Shown: positions 13,501-25,600 of the stretch, one piece after another | Layout of the letters: each line of letters begins with the position of its first letter | Numbering within the stretch: the first letter of the stretch is position 1 | Assembly (NCBI GenBank): GCA_964020085.1 | Contig: OZ026601.1 | Location: forward strand, 29,680,818-29,744,817 | Length of the DNA stretch: 64,000 nt | Reading direction: 5' to 3' | DNA from: Micromussa lordhowensis | Lineage: Eukaryota > Cnidaria > Anthozoa > Scleractinia > Lobophylliidae | Translations under genes and position numbers: made by a program | The notes under the pieces: model-generated | Told to the model about the DNA's origin: nothing | Seen by the model: the letters and a program-made list of their open reading frames with translations, nothing else | Databases searched by the model: none

Positions 13501-15748
13501 ACTCGTGGGTGACGAGAGAGAGAGACACTTTGAGACTGAAGCATCGTGCCTAAGAACACAACACAACAACTACGGTAAAAGCTCGGACTCAGACCTCTCA
13601 CATTAGAGACCAACGTGGTAACCGTTAGAGCACTGGGCCTTCACCTCAGCCAGACGACGGATAAAGAGTGTATACTTCATGTATGATCATACCTGGTGTA
13701 TCACTTCCTCGACGCGTTGTATGCGCTGCCATTTGGGAACTTTCTTTTCCAGGCGCAGAAAGGCCTAAAAAAGTCAAAACATAAATTACCAAGGGAATAA
13801 TACCATTACATTAAATTATAATTACATCGAACGACTTCGTGGTATAAATTATGCACGGTTAAACACGAAAAGTTCTTAATCAAATCCCACAGAATTACTG
13901 TACAGGGAAATTTATTGCTTTTCAGTATAAATCAACTAACCGTGTAACTGTCATCTCCCGGGGAGTTTGCCTCCATATATAAGCTATATGGGTATGTGTC
14001 GCTATAAAGAGTATTTATAGTTTACAGGCAGTTTAGTCTGGGTATAGAAATCAGAGAGTTTTGGTCTAGGAGAGGATATAATTTACCGAAAAAGTGAACA
14101 ACGTATAAATAATTTAGTCTAGAACTACATGGTAAATAGCTAGTCTGAAACAGGGTAGGGGTTTTTGGTGCCTAGTCTAGAATAGGGTTGCAAAATCAAG
14201 CTTATCATGGTCTAGCATAGGATAAGGATTTCACTTTGCCAGCGGCACACACCTAGCCAAAGATTTACAGAGATCCCCCCTCCCAGGGCATCGCAGGTAC
14301 CTCATCTCGAAGCTTTGACTACTGACAACCGACTTTCCTCTTAGGATCTGACGAGTCGTCATCCCTCTCTTTATTTTTTGTGCGTGTAACGTGTTTTTGT
14401 AATCTCGCCCCAGTCTCTTCTCGTCTCAAAAAGCTCGCCCGTTACTCCCTTTCCTTCATACTCCAACTAATCTACTTTACGCTAAACTAACCTGAAAAGT
14501 CAGATGTTCCCTGACTGTCAGAGATCCAATGAAAAGATCCTCTTGCTGAATGTAAGCTGACATGGTGTTGATCTGCAATCCAATTGGATGATCGTTCACC
14601 TCTACAGTTCCAGTCACTTCCATCTGGCTGATGTTACGGTGAGCCAGTACATTCATCAGAGTGGTTTTACCGGCTCCGCTGTAAAGCACATTCAATTGAC
14701 ATCCTTCAATCAATGCACGGGAGATTAACAGGAAGCAGAGTGGCTAAGTGGTTAGGGCACCGGACTTCTGGAAGTCTGGAAGGCGCGGGTTCACGTCCCG
14801 CTCTGACCACTAAGCTGGAGTTGTTTCTCGGTAGACCGTAGTTCAACTCTTTGGTCATGTTTGTTAATAGCCAACTGGTCTGCTTCCCGTTAGTTACGAC
14901 TTTAAACCCTATTATGTTTAGTTGTTGTATTTGTTTCTTTCAGTTTATAAGTGGCAGTACATGTGAGCTAAGCTCATTGGCTGCTATAAACAACAACATT
15001 TTGAACGGATTATGTTTTCCATGTACAGATTCGGGACGGGAATGTCAGATCTAGTTGGTGAAGCTTTCCCAATTTGTAGCAAAAAGATATTATCTTACTG
15101 TTTAACATAAACAAAAGCACCAATAACAATATCCATAAACAAACACAACAACACGCACTGTGCAAAAGCGAAAGTATCATAGAGGGTCATAGAGTATTCT
15201 AGCCTTGGATGTGCAATTGTCACGCCATAGGTGGAATCCTAGAGTTTATACTCTCCGTCTTTGGAGCTACTGGGTCATAGAGAATTCAAGAGTATTAAAG
15301 GACAAGAGTACTATACTAAAACCTAGCAAAGTAGAAGTAAAATCCTAAAGTTGATACTCTCCGTCTTTGGAACAACTGGGTCATAGAGAATTCAAGAGTA
15401 TTCAAGGACAAGAGTACTATACTAAACCCCGGCCACATTCTAATAAAACATCCAAGGTGTATTTCTAGCTGAAACGCGGTAAACGCGGCGTGCACCGATC
15501 TGTATGCTCACTCAGATATTGGCTGATATAAGATGCCATTGGTTTACCAGATAAATATGTTCCCACCCTCCAGGAATGATCTACAGATATGTTTCGCAGT
15601 GTAGATGAAACAGCTTCGATCAGAGTAATTAATTATTTTTCCTACCTGGCGCCCATGACTGCCAGCAGAGAACCAGCTTCTACTTTTCCACTTACTATAA
15701 ATAAATCAATCAATCAATAGTAGTAGTAATAGGTGTAGTAGTAGTAGT

Positions 15749-15801
<53 letters not shown>

Positions 15802-17774
15802 AAGTAGAAGCGGTAGCGGTAGCGGTAGTGGTAGTGGTAAGAAATCAGTCACAACATACGTATATCTTTATACCCTTTACTTTGCAACCATACTTATGGT
15901 TGCAATAACATCTGAGGCGGCACTATTAGCGATTATAGTTCACCACTAACTTTTATCTAATTCTTATAGGTTTAAATTGATCACGTGACGCGATAGTGTT
16001 TATCGGCAGAGACACACTTTCTGCCCATGGTACCCGTCCGAGGAAAACTACTCGTAGGTGAAAATGTTTCTATAACCAAGCTTACTTTAAAATTGTAGTG
16101 GGTTTTTGTCTGTTTTCTTTTTCAAATTTTACATTTGGCTTTCACGCCTTTCATCTGAAAAAAGTAATTCAATATGATTTTGGAAGCAAAAGAACTAGCG
16201 CGTGGAAGAAAATTTTAGTGGTGAACAATAAATACAATAGAGTGTTTATGTCTCGGTACTATCGTTCTGATAAGTGCCCATGGAAATTTGATGTTGTTAA
16301 AACTAGCACATTTGCCCGCGAAGCTTCGTTTCTCGGGCAAATATTTTTTTTGAGAGTACCAAATTTCCGCCGGGCAACTAGCAGTCGATAGTTCCTCAAC
16401 ATACTGTTTAGTTAGAAATAACGGAGCTTCATACTTTATAACGTATCTTCAGAAAATCGGCCCTGTAATGGTGAAAACAGTGCATGCAAGGGTGTTGCAT
16501 CATTTGTAATTAATCTTATTACGTGGTTGGCGGGTAAGATGAATCGAATCCTGCGCTGTGATTGGTTAGAAGGTAGGGTTATTTTGCATTATAATAAATC
16601 CTTTGTTGAGCAAGCAACTCAAGCTTGTTCGGTCAAGATGGCTGGATAATGGCCTCGTCGTTTTTTGTTTTTTTTTCGTGTTTATGGACCTCGACTCCGT
16701 CCCAATTTTCATAAACACGCAAAAAACAACTTGACCTCACGCTTGGTCAATAATCCATATATATATTCTCCCAACCCTCCTAGCCCTGCTTGTGTTTCGA
16801 TGAGGCTATATAAACACAGAAAAAGTGCTCTATTGCTCTATTGCTTATATAAAATAATTCTCAAAAATACGCGCGAATCTAAAACGTCACAACCGTGTTT
16901 ACATACTCTCATCTAAACACACCTATCGACCAATGAGAGCGCGTGCAGTGATTCAATTAGTGTACATTAGGGAGCAAAATCTGCATCGTCATGCAGTGGG
17001 TGTAATTTAAGAAACAACATGATTTATAAGGAGTCGCGAGCCTTCATGTCATTGTTAGACAGCCAGTGAAAACATTAGCCGACGTTAATCGATGTACACA
17101 TAAAAATTTGTTTAGAACAAAGGAAGTTCTCAGCCACCTCAAAAATGATGTAAACAAAAATAGATGTAACTAACTTGGGTTTGGACGTACGGTTCGATTT
17201 TGGGCGCTACTGGCACTGAATCAACAGACAGAAATGCGTTCAATTCATTTTCCCTTCATCTTTGCATGTAACATATTCCGTGGAGAAGTTAGGAATTTAT
17301 CATCTCAAGAAACTCGTGATCTTTGTTCGTATCATAGCGTACGATTCTCTGAGATCGGTAGCAATATGGTATTTTAACTTCTCGACACATTATGTTGCCT
17401 GCATGCGATTTTTTGTTTTCGAGTCTGCTGTAAACACACTGATCGGAGTTCCAAAGCTATTCTAAATATCACCTACCATTGAACAAGACTTGCTTTCTTT
17501 GGGGCAATGCGTTCTCCTGAGTTCCAAAACACAACTTCTTCAAAAATGACGGCCCTGGCAGCTCCACGAATACGTCGATGTGCTCCCATGAAATAGAAAC
17601 CCTTTCCCTAGCGTGGTCAATAGCTGCGATACCGCTTGCGCCAGCGTTCCTGTCGTCTGTAGAGAAGGAGAGACCACTGTCTATAGAACCTCCAGGATCG
17701 AATGTGGAGTAACCCTGAGCTTTGCTACTTCTTCTGCCGTGTAGTAGCGATTGCGACTTGCCATTGTCCCCCAT
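2394..17774 (-). CDS. White-family ABCG half-transporter, gene A (669 aa, 19 coding exons)
   Basis: ATP-binding cassette half-transporter with the ATPase domain first and six membrane spans after; White-type ABCG proteins dimerise and move small aromatic or pigment-precursor molecules across plasma or vesicle membranes. Exons 5'-3': 17477-17774, 15646-15694, 14492-14678, 13693-13764, 13198-13296, 12100-12266, 10310-10381, 9590-9692, 8879-8947, 8284-8318, 7816-7921, 7573-7704, 7133-7225, 6665-6722, 5009-5086, 4209-4314, 3609-3709, 3128-3210, 2394-2495. All boundaries are GT/AG and keep one frame. Walker A GASGAGKT at residues 114-121, Q-loop YIQQED 158-163, signature ISGGEKKR 222-229, Walker B/D-loop [12 protein letters not shown] 242-253, switch His279. 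The C-terminal half carries the White-like segments [22 protein letters not shown] and [17 protein letters not shown]. The exon 18 donor (GTCGGT) is the weakest site. The start Met follows a splice acceptor at 17781, so 5' UTR exons exist upstream. Substrate cannot be read from sequence. Confidence 0.93.
3296..3400 (+). repeat. SINE fragment
   Basis: GGTTCGAGCCCTGGCCGGGA followed by CTTTACTCTCACAGTGCCTC matches the B-box and body of the SINE at 30571. The head is missing. In the gene A intron between 3210 and 3609. Confidence 0.6.
4407..4476. repeat. Short palindrome
   Basis: CAATTGCAACCTCG...GGGTCCTCTC followed by its inverse, about 70 bp, just upstream of the gene A exon at 4209-4314 (in the intron). 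Probably a small MITE. Confidence 0.6.
5338..5473. mobile_element. Palindromic MITE in a gene A intron
   Basis: GTTATTTGCCGTCCTTGGTC and its inverse close a hairpin of about 136 bp. Lies between gene A exons at 5009-5086 and 6665-6722. Confidence 0.7.
5500..5745. mobile_element. MITE, uninterrupted relative of 58650-59152
   Basis: AGAGCGGTTCTCAGTTGAG at the left, TCGCTCT at the right, with GCGCGGGAAAACGTGTTCG inside. Gene A intron between 5086 and 6665. Confidence 0.55.
10478..10556. repeat. Double hairpin in a gene A intron
   Basis: TTAGACCCGTAGCCC with GGGCTACGGGTC, and an outer pairing to GGGTCTAA, make nested stem-loops. Intron between 10381 and 12100. Confidence 0.55.
10937..11656. mobile_element. 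~0.7-kb inverted-repeat element in a gene A intron
   Basis: CCAGTAGTGGTCATGAAATC at 10951 reappears inverted (diverged) at 11615-11634. The arms are about 115 bp and include ATAGAGAA and a GTGACAA.CAAGAGATTTTCAC segment. The interior carries two ~90-bp direct copies (11398-11488, 11500-11590) of the arm's inner part. Confidence 0.6.
12405..12500. repeat. Palindromic MITE in a gene A intron
   Basis: CGCGCGTTGGATATGAGAT faces ATCTCATATCCAACAAGCGC, with an inner GATAGCCAA/TTGGCTAT pair. Intron between 12266 and 13198. Confidence 0.6.
14737..14810 (+). repeat. tRNA-like SINE head in gene A intron 2
   Basis: AGAGTGGCTAAGTGGTTAGG (A-box-like) and GCGGGTTCACGTCCCGC (T-arm) give a tRNA-shaped domain 60 bases from the exon 14492-14678. 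The acceptor stem pairs poorly, so it is a SINE head or tRNA pseudogene rather than a tRNA gene. Confidence 0.6.
15235..15427. repeat. Tandem duplication of ~88 bp in gene A intron 2
   Basis: TACTCTCCGTCTTTGGA...ACTGGGTCATAGAGAATTC occurs at 15235-15322 and 15341-15427 with few differences. Confidence 0.8.
15719..15838. repeat. Triplet microsatellite beside gene A exon 2
   Basis: Runs of AGT, AGC (about 12 units) and AGT again, grading into GGTAGC/GGTAGT. On the gene's strand these are ACT/GCT repeats ending 25 bases before the 3' splice site at 15695. Confidence 0.9.
16620..16757. mobile_element. TTATTGACCAAG-type MITE copy in gene A intron 1
   Basis: CAAGCTTGTTCGGTCAAGATGG, then GTGTTTATGGACCTCGACTC, then CTCACGCTTGGTCAATAA. 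Same family as 31927-32078, with diverged arms. Confidence 0.55.
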
Positions 17775-18910
17775 GACTCGACTGCAAACAAACTTACGTG
17801 AGCCTTCCCGTTTCGTGTAGAAAGCGCTTGGTCAGGCTCAAAAACCGATTATGTTACGAGTCAGGTCACCTCCGGAACCTTTGAATCACGCATTAAGTTA
17901 CATGAAGCTGAATAAACAATTGCGTATTCTTGCGTGTGTTCTTGACCTTTTTTCTCAATTCACAAGACAGACATTAGGGGTAAAACAAACAAAGGTCACG
18001 AAACTAAGTAACCATGTGGCAATTAATTTTGCTAGAGCCGTTATTTTTGCGAATTTTTTATTTTTTTGTATTTTCCGAGAACTAATCTTGCTGGGTATTA
18101 ATTTTTGCGATTTTCGGGAAGTAGCGTTTAATTGAAATTAAGACATTTTCACGTTTCTACATTACACTGCATCAAGAGATTATCAAGGTTTTGAGTAACT
18201 CTATCACGATTACATCGTGCTCAAGTTTATGCGGCAGATGGCAGCAACTAACAAGAACTTGATGTCTTATATATACAAAGTGTTAGCTCCACAGGTTCTT
18301 CATTGTCTGACAGAATACGAGCGATTCTCCAAGCTTTTGCTTTGCAATTGTGTGACAATTACAACGCCCGCGAGGGCTGCCGCGTAGGACAAAAGATGAC
18401 TTATGTTTTAATTCTTTGCTAACTGAAAAATCCTTGCATTAGATCAAGTGTTAGTTTAAATTTTTCAGAGCTATAGAGTAATAACGTTTCGTTTTAATAT
18501 AGCGAAACTCAGCGACACATGTTTCTGTTACTTCAGTTACTTTCCGGTCGCCATATTGGTGTCCCTCCGACAGGAACACCAACCAGGTGTCTCCTTACAA
18601 AGCTCTATAAATTTGGGTGAAATCTTTTCCTGAATAACTCTCAAGTATTTAATTTTCGTATAGACCTATATCTTTGCGAAGTATTTCATTGATAAATTTA
18701 TAGATCAAGAACCCATCATATACCCGATTCTTATGTGGTCTATATTTTTGACGACGTTTCAGTGAAAACCAGCAATATGATCGTGCGTTTCCATGCTTAC
18801 CGTTCCCACAGACAATGTGCAAGTCACATGCAACCGATTACATAATTTTATTTATACTTGCGTTCTTCAAATTACTGAGTAAAACGAGTGTGGGACCAAG
18901 GAAAAATGTG

Positions 18911-18985
18911 AGTCGCCGAGAGGAATCAAATTTATGACCTCCTGGACACTGGGCGGGCGCTCTATCCACTGAGTTACGAGAACTC
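18911..18985 (-). repeat. tRNA-like SINE head
   Basis: The minus strand shows CGTAACTCAGTGGATAGAGC (A box) and a decayed T-arm (TTTGATTCC). Intergenic between genes A and B. A degenerate tRNA-derived repeat. Confidence 0.55.
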
Positions 18986-20089
18986 ACGGAGAGCAAGGTC
19001 CCATTTAAAAAGATTATTTTATGGTGTAAAGTTTATACATCAGGGCCGGGTTGTTCGAAAGCCGGTTAACGCTAACCCAGGGTTAAAAGTTAACCGAAGT
19101 ATTAATTTTGCTTGTTTAAAAATGTTTTTCACTGCTTATGTCTTGGATAGTTTGAGATTATCCAAACTCAAAACTGAAGGATAAACGTTATAAACAAAAA
19201 AAACTCACCGAACAGCTGCAAATTTAAACTCAAAATTCTTGCTAACCCTGGCCCAGTTGAATGGGAATTGAATGGACGTCGTGGTAAGGATGTTGTGGCT
19301 CAATTTTGCTAATCGTACAAAATGGTAATTTCCTTTGTTCTCGTGTATGGTAATACAGTAGAACATAATTATATACGCAACAATGGAAGATAACAAAGTA
19401 AGATTGAACCACAACAAACACAGAACATTGGCCCACAGGTCTATGGGGCTCAAGGAGCTCAGTCCACGGACAGCCCATCACAGGTTATCTACAGTTATAA
19501 TAGATGGATCGCGAATTGCCTGCAAAATGTAAATGGTATTAGCTAACATTAATGTCAACATCGATATCAACTTTATATTCTTAGGCAAAAGTAGTTGAAA
19601 AAGTTATAAAAAAATACTGGATTACGGTGAGTTAAAATTAACTAACACTATCCCTTGACAATCAAGCTCAATCTATTAACGTAGAAACTTGCTGTACGAG
19701 TAAGGTTGCTAGAAGTATAACACTGAGTAAGGATAGCCGGAGGGGACAAAAAAATCTGCTGACCTTCTAATAGCCTCTGTCTTTGATTATATGAGTTTTC
19801 TCCGCAGTCCATGTTTAGTTTTTCTTTGCGATCGATTCCAGGCGAGTTCTGGTCCGGCATCAGTCTTTACATTTCAATGACAGTCATTCAGGCGAGGATA
19901 GCATATTATAACTGTTACTATGGATGCTTTTCCCTTGGATTCCTTAGCTATAGCTTGGAAATAAAGTTCAATTTTGTACACATGTGCAGTGATGTAATAT
20001 ATAGGAAGAGACAGGTTAGCCTTGTGATGAAATATTATAGTATATATAGGAAAAAAAGTTAGCCTTGTGATGAAGTATTTATAGCTCTT

Positions 20090-20262
20090 AAATCGAACGA
20101 AACCGAACCAATAATCAATCGAACTCAATCGAACCCAGTCGTTCGCTCGTTGTTCGATTGGTTCGGTAATCGAACATAATCGAAGTGGGTTCGTGAGTTC
20201 GATTACCCGGCAAGCTCAATCGAACCAATCGAACTAAATCGATGCGATTAGTTCGATTGAGA
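20090..20262. repeat. ATCGAAC-rich array
   Basis: About fifteen forward or inverted ATCGAAC/GTTCGAT heptamers at irregular spacing in 170 bp. Ends mirror each other (CTCAATCGAAC and GTTCGATTGAG). Intergenic between genes A and B. Confidence 0.75.
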
Positions 20263-20378
20263 CTTACAAGATTTACACTTCACTTTTGTCGGTCAATGGG
20301 TTTATCACAGGCACCAGTTGTTTGCAAATGTTCAAGCTGCCGTGTCATCGTCAGTTAACTTCAGAGCTGGACCCCTAT

Positions 20379-20501
20379 TAGCCTGCGAAAAAACCGTCCT
20401 TCTTCGCTCCCGGCCCGAGTGGCGTTTCGCGAGAAAGACCTTCTTCTCGCGAAACGCCACTCGGGCCGGGAGCGAAGAAGGACGGCTGTTTTCACAGGCT
20501 A
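20379..20501. mobile_element. Palindromic MITE with 9-bp target duplication
   Basis: A near-perfect palindrome from TAGCCTG to CAGGCTA, with GC-rich arms (GGCCCGAGTGGCGTTTCGCG). GACCCCTAT occurs at 20370-20378 and 20502-20510. Intergenic between genes A and B. Confidence 0.8.
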
Positions 20502-22662
20502 GACCCCTATCTCTTCAGTTTTCTTCTTAACAATGAACATGCCGCCGAAAACCGACGTCGTAGATACTGGTGGTAGCCTTTAACACCCTCCGCAAGGCCT
20601 TGTTTGAAACCAGATGAAGCTGGTCTTTATTGAAACAGATTAATGTCATTGGCAATTGAAAAGACTCCCCGTGGGCGACCCTGTTTTAGCGCCAAATTAA
20701 AAAGCTTGTCTCATATTTTTCATGATCACTTTTTACAATCTGATATGGTTGTTGGAATTGTAAATCCCTTTCATGAATATTCAATGCCGTCTACAGGGAG
20801 AAAAGTTGCCCATACACTGAAATCAGGACAATACAGTCCTTCCCACCTGCTAAATCCTGATTGGTCAATTCAAATTTCAGGCGCGCCCGCCATATGCAAG
20901 GAAGTTAACAGACTACTCAGATGACAAATTAAAATGAAATTGCACATCTTTATTTTATTAACTGATTAAATTATTTTTTAATGTAACACAAATTATTGTC
21001 ATTATTTGTCAATGGTAAATAACCAAGCTATAAAAACTACAAGGGTCTTTGCTTTCGATGGCTGTCAGGAGCCTCCCCCAGTGACGAAGATCAGAATTTT
21101 TGTTCTTACTGTGTGTATACATTTTGTACAACTCTTGTTGTCATGACAAACAAGTTGCTGATCGAATACAATGATCACGAAACGTTGACCATAAACCTAC
21201 TACAACCGTGTTTTAGCGTGTTACGATATACACAAGACATTTTTGAGAGGGAAGGGGTGGGAGGGACACCTTTAACGGCATCAGAACGAGACACATTACA
21301 CCAGATGTTAGTTAGTGCCATTCTCTTTGTTGTCGCACAACTAACGTTTTTCTCTATCTTCGCCGTTTAACTGTAGGACAGTTTCAAAGGAGTAAGATAA
21401 AGCCTCCAATCAATAGAACAAGGACTGCTTTGTCATACAGCGGAATCACGATTTTTTCGACCTCTAAGGGAAGCGAAATTTGCTTGACAAACCGGGTAGT
21501 TCGCGAAATCGGTGGAAACTGATTACGGTGTTCGACTAAAGGAAGGGAAACGACTCTTTGCTCGAGTTATCGGGAGCTTCCAAAAAGGATTCGATAAATC
21601 GATATTCCACTGTAATGTAATACACGTACAGGTTAAAACCTGTAAAAGACTACAATGATTGCAAAAACAACTACATCTCTCAGGCTAATCTTGCTCATCA
21701 GGTATACCCGTTTTCACAAAAAACGTTTACAAAAGTGGATTCTTATAACCTCCGGTCGCCTCCTAGGATGAATATCACTGCGTCAAGAGAGGCGCGGCTT
21801 GGCTTTAAGCTTTAAACAAGACGGAAAAACTTGAACTTATGAAGCATGTGAAAACCGGTTGAGCAAGTGTTTGTATAGGTATGGCGCTGTATTAAGGACT
21901 GTTTTCTTTTGTTTTCGCAGAAATATACCCTGACCAACGAACAGTCGTGATTTAAATTTCTAAAATTTCTTTCGTATGGATTGGTTATAAATAATATTGA
22001 TGTAAGTGTCATTCTTTACTCAAGACTGTGATCAACTCGAGTGTTAAACGCAGTAATGCTAACCTGAAAACATTGTTGAATTACTATATAGATTGCTGCC
22101 TAAGATACAAGTCAACTTTTAAAGCTCTCTTTACAGTGAAACAGTCAGCTACGCAGCCCGGGTTCTTTGGGCTCGTCACGCAACGCTTCCCAGTGTTGTG
22201 GTAACACAACGCTTCTCCGTGACAGAAAAGTAAGTACCGGTTTCAGTAGGAAGTTGATTCGAAGTAGCCTGATAGTGAAACATACCGAGTACTCGATGAA
22301 GCTTGCTCTTTTTAATTTTTTCAATCTTTCATCTTTTTTGTAATCTAAACTACCAGAATCGGAACTTCTCATCAAGTTTTTCTAGGACATTTAACTGAAT
22401 ACAGCACTTGATCCTTCCACGCATTGATAAAAAAGACAAATTTTCCTTTCACTGCTTATAAAATGGCTATAACACCCGCTAAACGTTGTACTTGTCATTA
22501 TTAAAACTCAATGTCAGAAATTCAGTTTGCCGATGGCAAATTGGTGAAACAGCAACAAGTTGACAGACCCAATCTTTTTACTGTTCCAGCAACAACATCA
22601 ATTACAACCTAACTAGATAATATGAACGCAAACGCCACGTGGTGCATGATCTAAGAACGGGA

Positions 22663-25600
22663 TTACTGTTCCTTGTAAGCTCTTCTCAATAAGAACAAGA
22701 AGGAAATTAGTCGAAATCCTACCATCAACGCTATAAGGCAGTAAATGTCAAACAATAGATTGTCCTGTAAAAACAACAACAAAAATAACAAAGTTAGACT
22801 TGTTTTCGCAACCGTATCAAACATTAAGCAATGGACCACTCTTTCTATGGATTTACCGGCGCAATAAAACACGCGGGCTGTTGGGAGAACACGAGAAAAG
22901 CTTGTAAATCACTCGCTTTACAAACTTTTCTTGTGTTTTCCCAACATCCCGAGTGGTTTATTGCGCCCGTAAATCCATAGAAAGAGTGGTCTATTGCTTT
23001 TATAAAATAACTATGGAAAACGTTTTTCGAAGAGAGGAAAATTTATTGTACTTTCGTGATCAAGTTGTTTATTCTCATCAAAATAATAAGATAACGCGAG
23101 AAACTAATCGAAGCGACTGACAACCCCGTCCCCAGGCTCTGTCTCCTTGTCGTTGGGAGAAAGACCTTGGCTGTGGCTGGTCACGTGACCAGCTGTGACA
23201 CAAACCTTTCCACCGAGGTAGTTTTGTCGCTTTCTCGTCAAAAGGTAAAGTCCCGAATAACAATGAAACCAACAGTTCCATGAAACCCAATAAATTTCAC
23301 TCCACATACGTAAGCCGTTACGCAGGGTCAAGTATCTGGTGTCATCCTCAACTCTGATTGGTCCATTTGAACCAAGTCACGCGGCCGTTGGCGCGGGGTC
23401 GGTCACAAGCATATCAGGAAAGCCAAAAAGGCGAACTTTAAGCTTTTTTTCGTTCTTCACGAGTCTTTCGACCGCCGAAGTACACGTATGTGGAGTGAAA
23501 TTTATTGGGTTTTATGGAACTCTTGGGTTTATTAAGCCTGTTCCAGGCTCTCGGTAGTTGGGGACGAACGAAAACGAGCAAGAAAAACACGAGGGAGGAC
23601 TTAGCCTTAGTCCTCCCTCGTTTTTTTTCTCGCTCGTTTTCGCTCGTCCCTAGCTACCGAGAGCCTGGAACAGGCTAGGGTTTATTGCGATTGGGGACTT
23701 TTCCTTTAGAGGAGAGAGCGATTTGTGGAGTGACGTCTGGCCAGCGATCGATGGAGTGGTCTGCCTTCTCCTTCTTTTAGAAGGAGACACAACGATTTAG
23801 AATAACTTCACTAAACGGCGTCAGAATAGCTTCAAAATCGGCAGAAGAGACAAGTACGCGACACACTTGAGGTAGCAAAACTTTATTTCAAATTAGATAG
23901 TTATTTACACAATTTTTGTAACGATCGGGGACTTTCCCATACAAGTCTCTATATATACACGCACATACAGAGTCGAAGCCTGTGAACTACAGAGCAAAGC
24001 GACGAAAACATTTTACGCTAAAAAAAGTTTTAAGAAAGGAAAGGAAAAGGTTATCGGTGAAAGGTAAGGCAGACAGTATGTTAATTAACTCAAAAGTATT
24101 TTGACGGAGAAATGCAGAGATTTGTAGGCGGAATCGGTCATCACGAAAGTATAAGACTGTAGGGACAGTTTGCAAGTAGTACAAACTTCATACGTTGGCG
24201 AAGTGATTCAACGATAAAACTTTCCGCAGATTTGCGAATGGTATAAAGGCTAGTTACAGAAACGCTGCTTCCGAAATTAATCAGAATTTAGTTATGTTGA
24301 AGGCTATGAAGTCCGTATCTCTCTGTATTTTGTTAAATGAGAGCTATAGCTTGTGTCATGCATGCATGCATGCATGCATTGAGTTTAAACTCAAAATTTC
24401 TCATGATAACTCGAAAGAAATATTTTCCCTGCTTTATAGCAACCCAAATTGATCAGTCTAGCCCACCTGTAGTCAGAAATACATCCTCTACAGACCGAAA
24501 ATGCTTAAAACGTTCTTCTAAACTAAAGCGCAAACGGAATCGGCTGTGTGTTTACCGGTACAATATAACATAGGTGTTGCAACTCTATTGACCAATCAGA
24601 GCGCGCAGTATCTCGGTTATTTTATAATGGCAAATAGTGTACATAGAAAATTAAATGATGACATTATGCAAACATGGAACTTGACTGAAGCGAAAATGTT
24701 CCCCATGATATCAGCGTGGGACAAAGAAAGTCCTAGGCGCGATTCAATCCCATACCCTCCCAGAAACCTGTTGGGCAATTAATAATAATTCCGGAAATTC
24801 AAACCAGAACTTTTAGTCGAACTGAAAGAGCCCGAGGCAAAGAAACATTTTTCAGCAAATAATTATTACCCAGCATTATTACCCAGAAGTCCAAGGTTCG
24901 ACTAAGTGTTGACGTAGCTTTACGTCATCACACTGGACACTACCCCTGATGGGTATCTTTAGACCTACGTCATCATTACGGATGTTCTTTTGGGAGTGGG
25001 GTGGGGACAAATTTTACAGGTCTATCTGGGAAATCGCTGTTATTTTTACGTGTAACCAAAATAGACCATTTTCGTATTCTTGTTATTGGACTTGAACTAG
25101 CTTGCAACTGAGGCTAATGCAGGGAGAATTTTCAAATGCAAATGACATTCTTTTCTTTTTAATGATACTCTCCAGCATGAGCCTCCATTGCAAGCTAGCT
25201 CCAGTCCAATACCGAGGGTACAGGTGTAAAAATGGTTTGTTCTTCTTTCTAAGAAAAAACAAACAAGCAAAGAAAAAAATCTGTGGATGCCGTGCTGTTT
25301 AGATGATAAACACAGTCATCTGATGCTAACTTACCTCCTCAAAGCCAAGAAACCTGATGGCTGCATTCCCGTTCGGTATGCACGGCAATCCATCTCCAAC
25401 CCCACCGGAGGAACCGTTCATGGCTGTCAAAGGGGTGGCAGTCGCATTCAAGCCACATGCTACAACCAGAATAAGAAAATATTTAATTCACCAAACAGGA
25501 CAGGTGTAAGTGGATATGTGTTAGTCTGCTTCCAGACGGTACTTCGAGTTGGTTTGCGGGGGATGTGGGGGGAGAGGAGGGTAAGGTTATGATTAACACA

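Larger units (their letters stand above)
17782..22662. other. Intergenic region between the two ABCG genes
   Basis: Contains the unplaced promoter and 5' UTR exons of gene A and the 3' UTR of gene B, a tRNA-like SINE head, the ATCGAAC array, a MITE (20379-20501) and a short duplication (20005-20075). Small open frames here lack recognisable domains. Confidence 0.65.
22765..25334 (-). other. Gene B last intron
   Basis: 2.6-kb intron before the final exon, with two palindromic MITEs (22826-23000, 23534-23677), an ATGC microsatellite (24356-24380) and no extra exon that fits the family. Confidence 0.7.

Noticed and set aside
19205..19481. Hydrophobic minus-strand frames between genes A and B
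   Set aside because: Two overlapping frames in different phases with no family motif; no splice sites fit an ABCG exon.
20090..20262. CRISPR-like array
   Set aside because: Units are only about 7 bp, in both orientations, with irregular spacing and no cas genes; the host is an animal.
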